Source: Methanolobus sediminis
GTDB lineage: Archaea > Halobacteriota > Methanosarcinia > Methanosarcinales > Methanosarcinaceae
Length of the DNA: 64,000 bases
Assembly: GCF_031312595.1 (NCBI RefSeq)
Contig: NZ_CP133592.1
Span: 2,728,001 to 2,792,000, forward strand
Direction: 5' to 3'
Positions 52,839-61,580 of this stretch are shown here, piece by piece (the stretch's first letter is position 1; every line of letters begins with the position of its first letter). The notes under the pieces were generated by a model. That model was not told the DNA's origin and ran no database searches. It saw only the letters and a list, made by a program, of their open reading frames with translations. Made by a program: the position numbers and the translations under genes.

Positions 52839-53499
52839 TAAGAGATTATTCCACAATCAAACAAATGGAGATAAAAAACGAGATCTAGCTACTGATTTAT
52901 ATTTTATTGCATGTATGGTTGAACGCTAACTCAACTAATTGGAACAAACTTTTAAGCAACCCTGCTATTTAGAAGTGTGAATTCAATACAAATATGTCAA
53001 CTTCTCACACATTAAATATTATTATTGATAGTTAGCATCATTTTAAATTTAAAAAGTATTTTATTTATTTTTTACTGCTTTTGTGTAAAGTATTTATTAA
53101 AGTATAATTTAATTAAACATATTTTTATAAAATAATTATTGTAACTTTTAGTCTATACTAAACATACTGAAAGATAATAAATAAAAATAGACTTATAATA
53201 AAACAACATTCAAAATAAAATTTACAGTTTGCAACTGAAAATAAATAGTTAATAATAAAAATTTAAACAGATTGTATAACACATATATTTTAGCATACAA
53301 TTATAGATAAATTTTGACTGTTATCATCTTGTTTAATTCTTGCTAATATCATAACCTATACTATAGTATATAATTCGGATTTAATGTAACAGGTTGCAAA
53401 TTCATCTACTAATGATGTCCTATATAATACTACGCAAATTGCTTGTCAAAACTTAAAACTAAATAACATGTAAAAGATAATCCTTCCCGAAGGAATCCT

Positions 53500-54672
53500 A
53501 TGACAAAAGAACGTTTTTTTATTTACTCCACCGTATTCCTTATTATGGGTTTATCCAATTCGGTTATTCCCGTATTGCCAGAGATTGCCTCTGGGTCCTC
53601 CGTAGAACCAGGCACCATTGAATACACCTTACTTTTTTCCGGATACTTTATTGGAGCATTATTATCTTTGATACCGTTCGGATTTATAGCAGACAGATAC
53701 AATCACCTGAAACTGATTATTCTTGCTATTTCCCTTACTGCAATATCCGGCATAATGCTCACACTAACCAGCAATGCCTACATAATGATACTTGCAAGAA
53801 TAGTGGAAGGTAGTGCTTGTGGTGCATTTTTCCCACCTGCATACGCAATGCTTGCAGAATATCAAAAAAAGAGCCGATATCTTGGAGAATTCAATTTCCT
53901 TCTTAACGCAGGACTTGCATCAGGAGCAATAGCTGCAGGATTTCTAGCAAATGGATACATTAAAGGAGCAGTTATACTTTTCACAGTGCTTTCATTAATA
54001 TTACTCACCTTCGGACTTATTAGAACAAGAGCTTACCAAAACAGAAGCAAACGTATAAACAATTCAACCCGGAAAACAGGAAGAGAAACACATCTGGAAG
54101 GCACATTCCTGAATGAAACTAGAAATATACTCAATATAGCATTAAATCCAACTTACATCAGAACATGGATAATTGCATTCTTCATTTTTGGAATAACAGG
54201 AGTAATGCTTGCTTATTATCCCCAGTACAGTAGCGGAATGCTTAGTAAACCAGAGCTTGGTATTGTAATAGCTATTGTATATATTAGTTCCATGGCCACC
54301 AATCTCATCGCAGGAAGAACAAGTATCAATTACAAGATAATGATAAATGCAGGAATAATTCTTGCTGCTGCCGGAGTCTTTTTATCCATTATACAACCCC
54401 TCCCTGGTTTTACACTCCTTGGCATAGGTTCCGGAATGGGTATGATAGGTTTACCAATAGCAGTCTCCCATATGAATATCGACAGGAAAAATAAAGGGCT
54501 GAGCATGGGCATCTTTACTACATATACATATATGGGACTTGCATTCTTACCCATGATAATGGGATACTTTACCAAATTCGGATACAGCACAATGTTTGCA
54601 GGAACTGCATTGCTTATGATACTTACTATTTTACTAAAAGGTAGCACCAAAAATAAAAGTAAATCCAAATAA
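53500..54672 (+). CDS. MFS transporter
   Basis: A 390-residue membrane protein with about twelve TM segments. FIADRYNHLKLIILA (motif A region), ARIVEGSACGAFFPPAYAMLAEY (segment 4 area) and a symmetrical second half place it in the major facilitator superfamily. A GAAGGAAT ribosome site precedes the ATG. Downstream sits the surface phosphatase-like gene, only 55 bases from its stop. Substrate unknown. Confidence 0.88.
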   Translation: MTKERFFIYSTVFLIMGLSNSVIPVLPEIASGSSVEPGTIEYTLLFSGYFIGALLSLIPFGFIADRYNHLKLIILAISLTAISGIMLTLTSNAYIMILARIVEGSACGAFFPPAYAMLAEYQKKSRYLGEFNFLLNAGLASGAIAAGFLANGYIKGAVILFTVLSLILLTFGLIRTRAYQNRSKRINNSTRKTGRETHLEGTFLNETRNILNIALNPTYIRTWIIAFFIFGITGVMLAYYPQYSSGMLSKPELGIVIAIVYISSMATNLIAGRTSINYKIMINAGIILAAAGVFLSIIQPLPGFTLLGIGSGMGMIGLPIAVSHMNIDRKNKGLSMGIFTTYTYMGLAFLPMIMGYFTKFGYSTMFAGTALLMILTILLKGSTKNKSKSK

Positions 54673-54727
54673 ACTAATCAGAACTAAATAGAAAATTTAT
54701 TATGTAGCTATCTTGTTCCTTAGACAG

Positions 54728-56206
54728 ATGGTACCAATAAAAAACGTAAAAACAATTACCCCTGAAAGAAAAACTGATACAGTACACCTATCTTCAATGT
54801 GTTGTGTTCTTCTACTGATGCTGTATTTTTTTACAGCTCAGGCAGGAGCAAATACAGTTGCAGAAATAGGATCAGTTAATACTCCCCATGGTGTTGTCAT
54901 TCTCATTGTTGACGGTTTAAGTTCATATTATACATATCCGGAATACACTCCCTGTGCAATAGACGGATCAGTGCTTAAAAAAGCAGACGTTCCTAAAATG
55001 CAGGAAATGTTTAACAACAGTTGCAGGATACTGGATGTGACAGTTCCTCAGACATTCACAGAAGGAGGGCACTCTGTGATTGCTACAGGATATTCCAGAG
55101 CCGATTCCGAGCTTACAGGCTCATCAGGAACAACAATCTTTGACATTGCCCATGATTACAATTACCTTACTTTTGCGATCATGGAAAAGGGAGATTCATA
55201 TGGATTTTGCAACAAGCAAAATGTAGTGATGCATGATACGGAGAACTCCATAAATGAACCTGAAATGGTCATTGAAACAAATATGCTTACGGAAAATACC
55301 AAAACTATTTCATTTGAAATTACAGACCAAATGCAATCTCATTCTTCTAAATTACAGGAAAAACTCGACCAGTATCCCGAAGGTTCAATTGAACGTTACA
55401 ATGAATACAATAACTGGATCATAGAAACAGGAATTGATATTATTGAATACATGGAAAAAGAGTATCCTGAACAGAACTACATACTTACAATAAATGCAGG
55501 TGCTGTAGATAGTGCTGGCCATTACAAAAAGAACAGTGGTTACGTTGCATGCATTGAGGGATTAGACAACGCAAGCTACTCACTTTATGAAACATGTCTT
55601 GAAAATAACCTGGCTTTTGTACTTACAGGAGATCATGGGATGGCATTCCCTACTGACGATTCAAAAGGAGGACATCAGGCTGAAAAATATTCCGTGATGA
55701 CCGAATCACAAAAAGTTCCACTGGTAATAGCAGCAAACGACATCGAAAATGTTGTAGTGGATAAAGAAGTAGGCCAGGAAGATATCGCACCAACAATCCT
55801 TGAAGTACTAAATATTCCTGGAAAACTGAGACTTGCTGATGGAAAGGCAATTACATTGAAAGAATACACAAATGTTGAAGTAATAATTCCTGAAGAAGGA
55901 GAATTAGTCCTGAGCAAAAATGATGAAATTCTCTTCAGAGATGATGTCAGGGAAAATATTGCATTTCAGGGGCTGGAGCCAGATAATGAATATAAGCTAG
56001 TATTTAAACCCTTTTCTGATCCAGATAATACCGTTCAGCAATTTTTCAATGCAGGATCTGATATTTCACTTAAATTATTAACATCAGAACAGCGTTCCAA
56101 AAGTGATAAATCATATCAAAACTCTCGTTATATAGTAGGAGGAATTCTGATAGGAGCCGTGAATCTTACAGGATTGCTGTTGATACGTAAAGTACTGAAG
56201 GAATAA
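54728..56206 (+). CDS. Alkaline-phosphatase-superfamily membrane/surface protein
   Basis: About 492 residues from the ATG at 54728; a TTG 5 codons upstream is possible. An N-terminal hydrophobic stretch (SSMCCVLLLMLYFFTAQAG) is an export signal. The catalytic domain has the metal-binding VVILIVDGLSS, TFTEGGHSVIATG (nucleophile Thr/Ser region), AVDSAGHY, and LTGDHGMAFP plus GGHQAEKY, as in alkaline phosphatase/sulfatase folds. A beta-sandwich region and a C-terminal TM helix (YIVGGILIGAVNLTGLLLI) follow. Likely a surface-anchored phosphoesterase or phosphoglycan-modifying enzyme. Confidence 0.8.
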   Translation: MVPIKNVKTITPERKTDTVHLSSMCCVLLLMLYFFTAQAGANTVAEIGSVNTPHGVVILIVDGLSSYYTYPEYTPCAIDGSVLKKADVPKMQEMFNNSCRILDVTVPQTFTEGGHSVIATGYSRADSELTGSSGTTIFDIAHDYNYLTFAIMEKGDSYGFCNKQNVVMHDTENSINEPEMVIETNMLTENTKTISFEITDQMQSHSSKLQEKLDQYPEGSIERYNEYNNWIIETGIDIIEYMEKEYPEQNYILTINAGAVDSAGHYKKNSGYVACIEGLDNASYSLYETCLENNLAFVLTGDHGMAFPTDDSKGGHQAEKYSVMTESQKVPLVIAANDIENVVVDKEVGQEDIAPTILEVLNIPGKLRLADGKAITLKEYTNVEVIIPEEGELVLSKNDEILFRDDVRENIAFQGLEPDNEYKLVFKPFSDPDNTVQQFFNAGSDISLKLLTSEQRSKSDKSYQNSRYIVGGILIGAVNLTGLLLIRKVLKE

Positions 56207-56262
56207 TCTATCAACACACTCAAAGGCACTACTGCTATAGAGTTGCTAAAGGGATTGATACC

Positions 56263-57060
56263 ATGAAGCAAGAGCTACACAGACTTTTGCAGAATACATA
56301 TGAGATCTTCAATTCAGAAGAAGCGCTGGTACGCATAAACTCATCGAAAGCCCTGATAGTTGGAGATATTCATGGGAATCGGGAAGCTCTTGAATTTATC
56401 CTATACATTCGCAAAGCACTGAAATGTGACCATATTGTGTTTCTTGGAGATTATGTAGACAAAGGCCCACATTCTACCCAAGTTCTGGAAAGGATCCTGG
56501 AATTGAAATTGTGTGAACCTGAATCTTTTATTTTACTAAGAGGAAACCATGAAACAAGAGAAATGAACAGGTTTCATGGTTTTTATGATGAAATAAAGGA
56601 CGAGGAATTATTTCAGGAAGCAAACCGCACATTTGATAAAATGCCGATTTCTGCCGTAATTAATGATTCCATTTTCTGCGTGCACGGCGGTATTCCAGGA
56701 CCTGTTGGCCTGGATGCCATAAACAAAGAGGAATCTTTTCATTTTTTGTGGAACGACCCAAGCGGCTGTGATGGTATAAGTGCATCTTTTCGTGGATCAC
56801 GTCCACAATGTTTTGGTGAAGATATTTTCACCGAATTCATGGATAAAAATGAGCTATCCCTGATGATACGTGGACATACAGCCCTATTTACAGGACATGC
56901 ATGGTGCTTTGATAGAAAAATGCTTTCAATATTTTCCTGTCCGGAATACATTGGAAAAAACAACAATGCATCATTTGCCATGTTAAAGGATGATGAGTTA
57001 TCAATATTCACATTTGGAAGAACAGAGGATTGTTATTCACTGATGCATAATAATTCCTGA
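56263..57060 (+). CDS. PPP-family serine/threonine protein phosphatase
   Basis: A 265-residue soluble phosphatase with the PPP metal signatures GDIHGN, GDYVDKG and RGNHE, then HGGIPG (the HGG motif), and a conserved second His in IRGHTALF. Length matches short archaeal/bacterial PPP enzymes. It lies 56 bases after the surface phosphatase gene and could share its transcript. Confidence 0.93.
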   Translation: MKQELHRLLQNTYEIFNSEEALVRINSSKALIVGDIHGNREALEFILYIRKALKCDHIVFLGDYVDKGPHSTQVLERILELKLCEPESFILLRGNHETREMNRFHGFYDEIKDEELFQEANRTFDKMPISAVINDSIFCVHGGIPGPVGLDAINKEESFHFLWNDPSGCDGISASFRGSRPQCFGEDIFTEFMDKNELSLMIRGHTALFTGHAWCFDRKMLSIFSCPEYIGKNNNASFAMLKDDELSIFTFGRTEDCYSLMHNNS

Positions 57061-57142
57061 TTCACAATTGTTAAATACAGTTAGAGAACATATATACTTC
57101 TAATAATGTGTATCTTCAGAAATCGGAATATGGGGAAAACAG

Positions 57143-57367
57143 ATGACAGAAACTAACATCGATGTGAGAGGGCAGACTTGTCCTGTCCCTCTTGTAGAGT
57201 GCCGTAAAGCAATACGAAAAGCTGCCCCTGGCGATGAAATAGTAATCATGGGTACGCATCCTGCATCCAAAAAGGAAATACCCATGGCTTGTGAAGCAAT
57301 GGGACTTGAAGTTCTAGAAGTTGATGAAAACAATAACAAAGAGTGGAAGATTCGTATCAAAAAGTGA
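57143..57367 (+). CDS. tusA: TusA-family sulfurtransferase
   Basis: A 74-residue protein with the TusA motif DVRGQTCPVPLVECRKAI; C13 is the sulfur-carrying cysteine in the CPxP box. TusA relays persulfide sulfur between enzymes. First gene of a four-gene sulfur operon: DsrE-like, IscS-like, IscU-DUF59. Confidence 0.95.
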   Translation: MTETNIDVRGQTCPVPLVECRKAIRKAAPGDEIVIMGTHPASKKEIPMACEAMGLEVLEVDENNNKEWKIRIKK

Positions 57368-57393
57368 AATAATGACGGGGAATGGGTGAATGT

Positions 57394-57813
57394 ATGACAG
57401 ATAAAGCAGTGATAATAGCACATAGTGGCGATCTTGACAAAATATATAGTGCACTTATAGTAGCGAATGGTGCACTTGCCATGGGAATGGATGCTTCTAT
57501 CTTTTTCACATTCTGGGGCCTTCAGTGCCTTAAAAAGAACGGACTTGACAAAGGTCCTCTTTCAAAAATGAATTTACTCGGACTTGGAAAATGGATGGTA
57601 AAAAGCAGAATGAAAAAGGCCAATGTCGTTTCACTTGAAAAGCTGATGGAAGACTACAAAGAACTTGGTGGAAAAGTGATTGCCTGTGAGATGACAATGG
57701 AGATCATGGGAATCAAAGAAGAAGAGCTGGACAGACAGTGGATAGATGAATACGGTGCTGTTGGCACATATATAATGGAAGCAAAGGATGCTAAAATAAC
57801 TCTATTTATCTAA
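57394..57813 (+). CDS. DsrE/DsrF/DrsH-like sulfur-relay protein
   Basis: About 139 residues from the ATG at 57394, which has a GGGTGA ribosome site; the upstream ATG at 57382 is less likely. The fold signature is AVIIAHSGDLDKIYSALIVANGALAMGMDASIFFTFWG and KVIACEMTMEIMGI. Proteins of this class often carry a persulfide on a conserved Cys; here C in VIACEMTM is a candidate. It comes 26 bases after tusA. Confidence 0.88.
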   Translation: MTDKAVIIAHSGDLDKIYSALIVANGALAMGMDASIFFTFWGLQCLKKNGLDKGPLSKMNLLGLGKWMVKSRMKKANVVSLEKLMEDYKELGGKVIACEMTMEIMGIKEEELDRQWIDEYGAVGTYIMEAKDAKITLFI

Positions 57814-57852
57814 GTTTCCTCGAATTTACAAAATGCAAGCAAGGAGTAATAT

Positions 57853-59019
57853 ATGTTAGACAAGATGATTTACCTTGACAATTCAGCTAGTACCCGCCTG
57901 GACGAAAAAGTCCTGGATGCAATGAAACCATATTATTTTGATACCTATGCCGTAGCAACATCCGAATTCGGTTATTCCATGGGTATTGATGCAAAGGAAG
58001 GACTGGAAGAAGCCAGGAAGATAATTGCATCCTCGATTGGTGCAACAGCAGAGGAAATTGTGTTCACATCAGGTGAAACAGAGTCCAGCAACATGGCGAT
58101 CAAAGGTGTTGTCGCAGCTCTTAAGAAAAAGAAGGGCGAACACATAATCGTATCTAAATTAGAGGATTTTGCTGTCCTGAATACTGCTAAGAACCTCGAG
58201 AAACAAGGTTACAGTGTGGATTACATTAGTGTTGATGCAGAAGGTATCGTGGACCTTGAAGAACTCAAAAGCAAGATACGGGAAGATACTGTCCTTGTAT
58301 CCATCCAGCATGCAAACCAGGAAATAGGTACCCTTCAGGATCTGGATGCTATCGCAAAGATATGCAAAGAAAAGGATGTACTGTTCCATACCGATGCAAC
58401 ACACAGCTACGTGAGAGTAGCGATCGATGTCTCAAAAACACCCGTCGATCTGATCAGTATGTCAGCACACACAATCCATGGACCAAGAGGTGTAGGTGCA
58501 TTGTATGTCCGCAAAGGGACCCCCCTCATCAAATGGATGGATGGTGGATATCAGGAAACCGACCGTCGTGCAGGACTTGAGAATATTCCAGGTGCAGTAG
58601 GATTTGCAAAAGCAGTTGAACTTGTTACTGAAAAAGAGACTAAGTTCCTTGAATCACTCAGGGATTATACTATAGAGAGAGTCTTTGAAGAGATACCACA
58701 TGTAACCCTAAACGGAAGCAAAACACAGAGGACACCACAAAATGCAAACATCACATTCCACTATGTAGAAGGTGAATCCATGACACTGCACCTTGATATG
58801 AGAGGTTTTGCAGTAAGTACAGGTTCAGCATGTTTCAGCCGTTCACTTGAAGCCAGCCATGTAATACTTGGTATCGGTGGTGACCATGAAAGAGCACACG
58901 GCTCCATTAGATTCACATTTGGGCGTTATAACAGCATGGACGACGTAGATGCTGTTGTTGATGCAATCAAGGAAATAGTTAGTCAGCTAAGGGCAATCAG
59001 TCCCCTGTACAACAAATGA
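57853..59019 (+). CDS. IscS/NifS-like cysteine-desulfurase homologue lacking the PLP lysine
   Basis: A 388-residue class V aminotransferase fold: YLDNSASTRLDEKVLDAM, FTSGETESSNMAIKG, VSIQHANQEIGTLQ, FHTDATHSYVRVAID, and C327 in the loop STGSACFSRSLEASHVIL. At the position where functional desulfurases have SAHK (the Schiff-base lysine), this reads SAHTIHGPRGVGALY, with Thr at residue 207. Without this lysine PLP chemistry is unlikely. A. fulgidus IscS is also known to lack it (Asp) and to act with IscU by means of its cysteine. The surrounding TusA/DsrE genes suggest another sulfur source. Confidence 0.92.
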   Translation: MLDKMIYLDNSASTRLDEKVLDAMKPYYFDTYAVATSEFGYSMGIDAKEGLEEARKIIASSIGATAEEIVFTSGETESSNMAIKGVVAALKKKKGEHIIVSKLEDFAVLNTAKNLEKQGYSVDYISVDAEGIVDLEELKSKIREDTVLVSIQHANQEIGTLQDLDAIAKICKEKDVLFHTDATHSYVRVAIDVSKTPVDLISMSAHTIHGPRGVGALYVRKGTPLIKWMDGGYQETDRRAGLENIPGAVGFAKAVELVTEKETKFLESLRDYTIERVFEEIPHVTLNGSKTQRTPQNANITFHYVEGESMTLHLDMRGFAVSTGSACFSRSLEASHVILGIGGDHERAHGSIRFTFGRYNSMDDVDAVVDAIKEIVSQLRAISPLYNK

Positions 59020-59028
59020 GGTGAGAGA

Positions 59029-59664
59029 ATGAAATTCCCGTACACAGAAAAGGTACTTGAACATTTTAAGAATCCACGTAATGTAGGCAAGCTGGAGAAT
59101 CCTGATGGAAAAGGACTTGAAGGTAGTCCAGCCTGTGGTGACATGGTTGCTGTTTACCTGCAGGTTAATCCTGATACACAGATAATTGAGGATATAAAAT
59201 TTGAGTCATACGGATGTGCTTCTAATATTGCAACAGCTTCCATAATCACTGAGCTTGCTAAAGGCAAGACAATTGAGGAAGCAAAAAAGATCAGCTGGCA
59301 GGAAGCTACTGAAGAACTTGGAGGACTTCCACCTGTGAAAGCCCATTGTTCAGTACTTGCTGTAGAAGGACTTCGTGCCGCCATCAGAGATTATGAGGAA
59401 AAGCATGGTCTTGTAAGCGAACAGGAACCAACCACTGTTGATGTGATCAGAAGCAGGCTCAAACATGTCATGAACCCAATGGCCGGACTTGACATTATCA
59501 GGACCGAGCTGGTCACTAAAATGGAGATCAATGACGGGGTTGTCAGGGTGCTTATTGACCTGCCGTCAAACCACCAGTTTGCAGCAAACATCAAAGAGGA
59601 GGTCACCGAGAAGCTTGAATCTCTCTGGGATGTTAATGAGGTAAATGTTGTCTTTACTGAGTAA
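59029..59664 (+). CDS. iscU: IscU scaffold fused to a DUF59/MIP18-like domain
   Basis: A 211-residue protein. The N-terminal IscU domain (about 1-126) has the cluster residues C36 with D38 (SPACGD), C63 (SYGCASN) and C107 (HCSVLA). The C-terminal part (about 137-211, VDVIRSRLKHVMNPMAGLDIIRTELV and INDGVVRVLIDLPSNHQF) resembles DUF59/MIP18 iron-sulfur assembly proteins, though its usual DPE motif is NPM here. Ten bases after the IscS-like gene, so the two are co-expressed. Confidence 0.9.
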   Translation: MKFPYTEKVLEHFKNPRNVGKLENPDGKGLEGSPACGDMVAVYLQVNPDTQIIEDIKFESYGCASNIATASIITELAKGKTIEEAKKISWQEATEELGGLPPVKAHCSVLAVEGLRAAIRDYEEKHGLVSEQEPTTVDVIRSRLKHVMNPMAGLDIIRTELVTKMEINDGVVRVLIDLPSNHQFAANIKEEVTEKLESLWDVNEVNVVFTE

Positions 59665-59672
59665 AGAAAAAA

Positions 59673-59697
59673 GAAGTGGTGCCTTACTTACCACTTC
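59673..59697 (+). terminator. Terminator of the sulfur operon
   Basis: GAAGTGGT/ACCACTTC stem with a 9-base loop directly after the stop codon of the IscU gene. Confidence 0.55.
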
Positions 59698-59774
59698 TCA
59701 TTCATTATCCTAATTCAACTTTTTTAATGCCACTTATGAAAAACCAGGACATCGTTAGTAATTGAGGAATTGCT

Positions 59775-60194
59775 ATGAAATTAAGTATCACAATTCAGGC
59801 AATCATAAAAGCCCCTGTAGAAGATGTTTGGAAATATTATACAGAACCGGAGCACATTATAAAATGGAACTCTGCTTCAGACGACTGGCATACGCCAAAA
59901 GCAGAAAACAATCTGAAGATAGGAGGGGAATTCAATTCACGGATGGAAGCGAAAGATGGCAGTGCTGGATTTAATTTCAAAGGAACATACACAAATGTTA
60001 AGGAAAACGAATTAATCGAGTATGTCATGGAAGAAGATAATAGAAAAGTTAAAATCGAGTTTCGTTCCATTGAAGAAGGAACAGAAATCATATTAATTTT
60101 TGAGCCAGAAACTGAGCTGCCTATTGAGATGCAACGTGATGGATGGCAATCTATTCTAAATAACTTTAAAAAATATGTTGAGGAAAATAATTAA
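59775..60194 (+). CDS. SRPBCC/AHSA1-like protein
   Basis: A 139-residue protein with the START-like helix-grip fold of the AHSA1/SRPBCC group: IQAIIKAPVEDVWKYYTEPEHIIKWNSASDDWHTPKAENNLKIGGEFNSRMEAKDGSAGF and ETELPIEMQRDGWQSILNNFKKYVEE. Members bind hydrophobic ligands or act as Hsp90-activator-like proteins. No operon partner. Confidence 0.9.
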   Translation: MKLSITIQAIIKAPVEDVWKYYTEPEHIIKWNSASDDWHTPKAENNLKIGGEFNSRMEAKDGSAGFNFKGTYTNVKENELIEYVMEEDNRKVKIEFRSIEEGTEIILIFEPETELPIEMQRDGWQSILNNFKKYVEENN

Positions 60195-60324
60195 AACTAA
60201 TATTTCTCCTTTAACTACCCTTTCATTTTCAAATCGGAAAAATTAAATTCTAAAGAATTAGAGAGGGATATTTGATAACTAAAAATGATTCATGCTGAAA
60301 GCATCCATATAGTTTTTACATTTA

Positions 60325-60792
60325 TCACCCAATTTCTGCTATAATGACAACGTAGTTTTTCCCATATTTTTTTGCGCATTTTGGGCAGGTAGTATACCAC
60401 ATGAACCATTTCTTTATTTTATACTCCTGCTCCTTTGCATAGACTTCAAAATCATCACACCATTTTTTAGTATCCTTGAACGGGCCTTCATAGACTTTGC
60501 TTAAGAACTTTCCACTCAGAAGTACATTATTGGCAGCAGGAATGTGTTTGTTGACTGCAAGATACAGATCCATGTTCCATTTTGATGTATGATCCGAAAG
60601 GCAGAGATTATCAACTATGCCTGCGCCTGCATCCCTGACTTTTCGGTCAAGTTTTCTCATCACTCCGCCAAAATTGACTGGCATATAGAAAAGCGTTAAC
60701 ACTTTGTCTTTTATGAATTTCTTGTTATCCCACTCGATTACTTTTCCATCCCAAGGTGCCGGATCGAATCTTGGACAGCATTCATCTTCCAT
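60325..60792 (-). CDS. Hypothetical protein, CCPxFDP type
   Basis: A 155-residue protein starting MEDECCPRFDPAPWDGK, which matches a widely found short protein called hydrolase in some annotations. Other notable parts are FYMPVNFGG and a C-terminal CPKCAKKYGKNYVV zinc-ribbon-like knuckle. Function not established. Confidence 0.65.
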   Translation of the reverse strand: MEDECCPRFDPAPWDGKVIEWDNKKFIKDKVLTLFYMPVNFGGVMRKLDRKVRDAGAGIVDNLCLSDHTSKWNMDLYLAVNKHIPAANNVLLSGKFLSKVYEGPFKDTKKWCDDFEVYAKEQEYKIKKWFMWYTTCPKCAKKYGKNYVVIIAEIG

Positions 60793-60971
60793 GCGACATC
60801 ACCCCCAATTTTATTAATTTAAGTTCTAGCATACAGATATAAAAAGTAGTGCGTTTTAATTATGGAGATTTGGAGATTTTTTGATGATTTACCGTATAAA
60901 TAGACAAATCATAGTGACTGGCAGCATTGCGATTATTTTTTAAACGATTATGCTCAACTAAATATTATAAG

Positions 60972-61508
60972 ATGAAGGCAGAAGTACAACCACTATTAAA
61001 CAAAGCAGAAGAACTGGGCCTTTCAGCTTACATGCTGGATGCCTCTGATATTGATGTTGAGAACAGGGCCAGGCTGAAATGTGCATATGGATGTAGGGGT
61101 TATGGCAAAAGGCTGAGTTGTCCACCGCATATTATTTCCATCGACGAGTTCAGGAAGATACTCAGCGAATATAGCTCAGCAATCCTGCTTATAGAAGAGC
61201 ATGATACATCGGCCGAAGACGACATATTCAAAGCATGGTCCAGGTTGCGTAAGGGCTCTTTCCACAAGATGCTGGAACTTGAGCATATGGCTTTCAGGCA
61301 TGGTTTTATTTATGCCCAACTGCTGCGTCCGGGTGCATGTAATGAATGTGATACCTGTGGCAATATATGTAATAAACCGGAAATCAGACGTTTTCCACCT
61401 GAAGCAGTAGGAATTAATCTATCAAAGCTTATGGAAAATACCGGCATGGAGATGGAATACTGTAATTTTAGCAGGGTTAAATGTATTGGAATACTTCTTC
61501 TGGAATAA
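60972..61508 (+). CDS. DUF2284 metal-binding protein
   Basis: About 178 residues from the ATG at 60972; the open frame extends upstream to 60927 but without family sequence. The Cys-rich pattern CAYGCRGYGKRLSCPPH and CNECDTCGNICNKPEIRRFPPEAVGIN fits DUF2284, a predicted iron-sulfur or zinc protein, often in methanogens and sulfate reducers. Reaction unknown. Confidence 0.88.
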   Translation: MKAEVQPLLNKAEELGLSAYMLDASDIDVENRARLKCAYGCRGYGKRLSCPPHIISIDEFRKILSEYSSAILLIEEHDTSAEDDIFKAWSRLRKGSFHKMLELEHMAFRHGFIYAQLLRPGACNECDTCGNICNKPEIRRFPPEAVGINLSKLMENTGMEMEYCNFSRVKCIGILLLE

Positions 61509-61580
61509 GCAGGTTTCAAGCAGGTTTTAAACAAGCTCCTAGAAAATAAGAACTATTATGATGAAAAATGAGGGGAAAAA

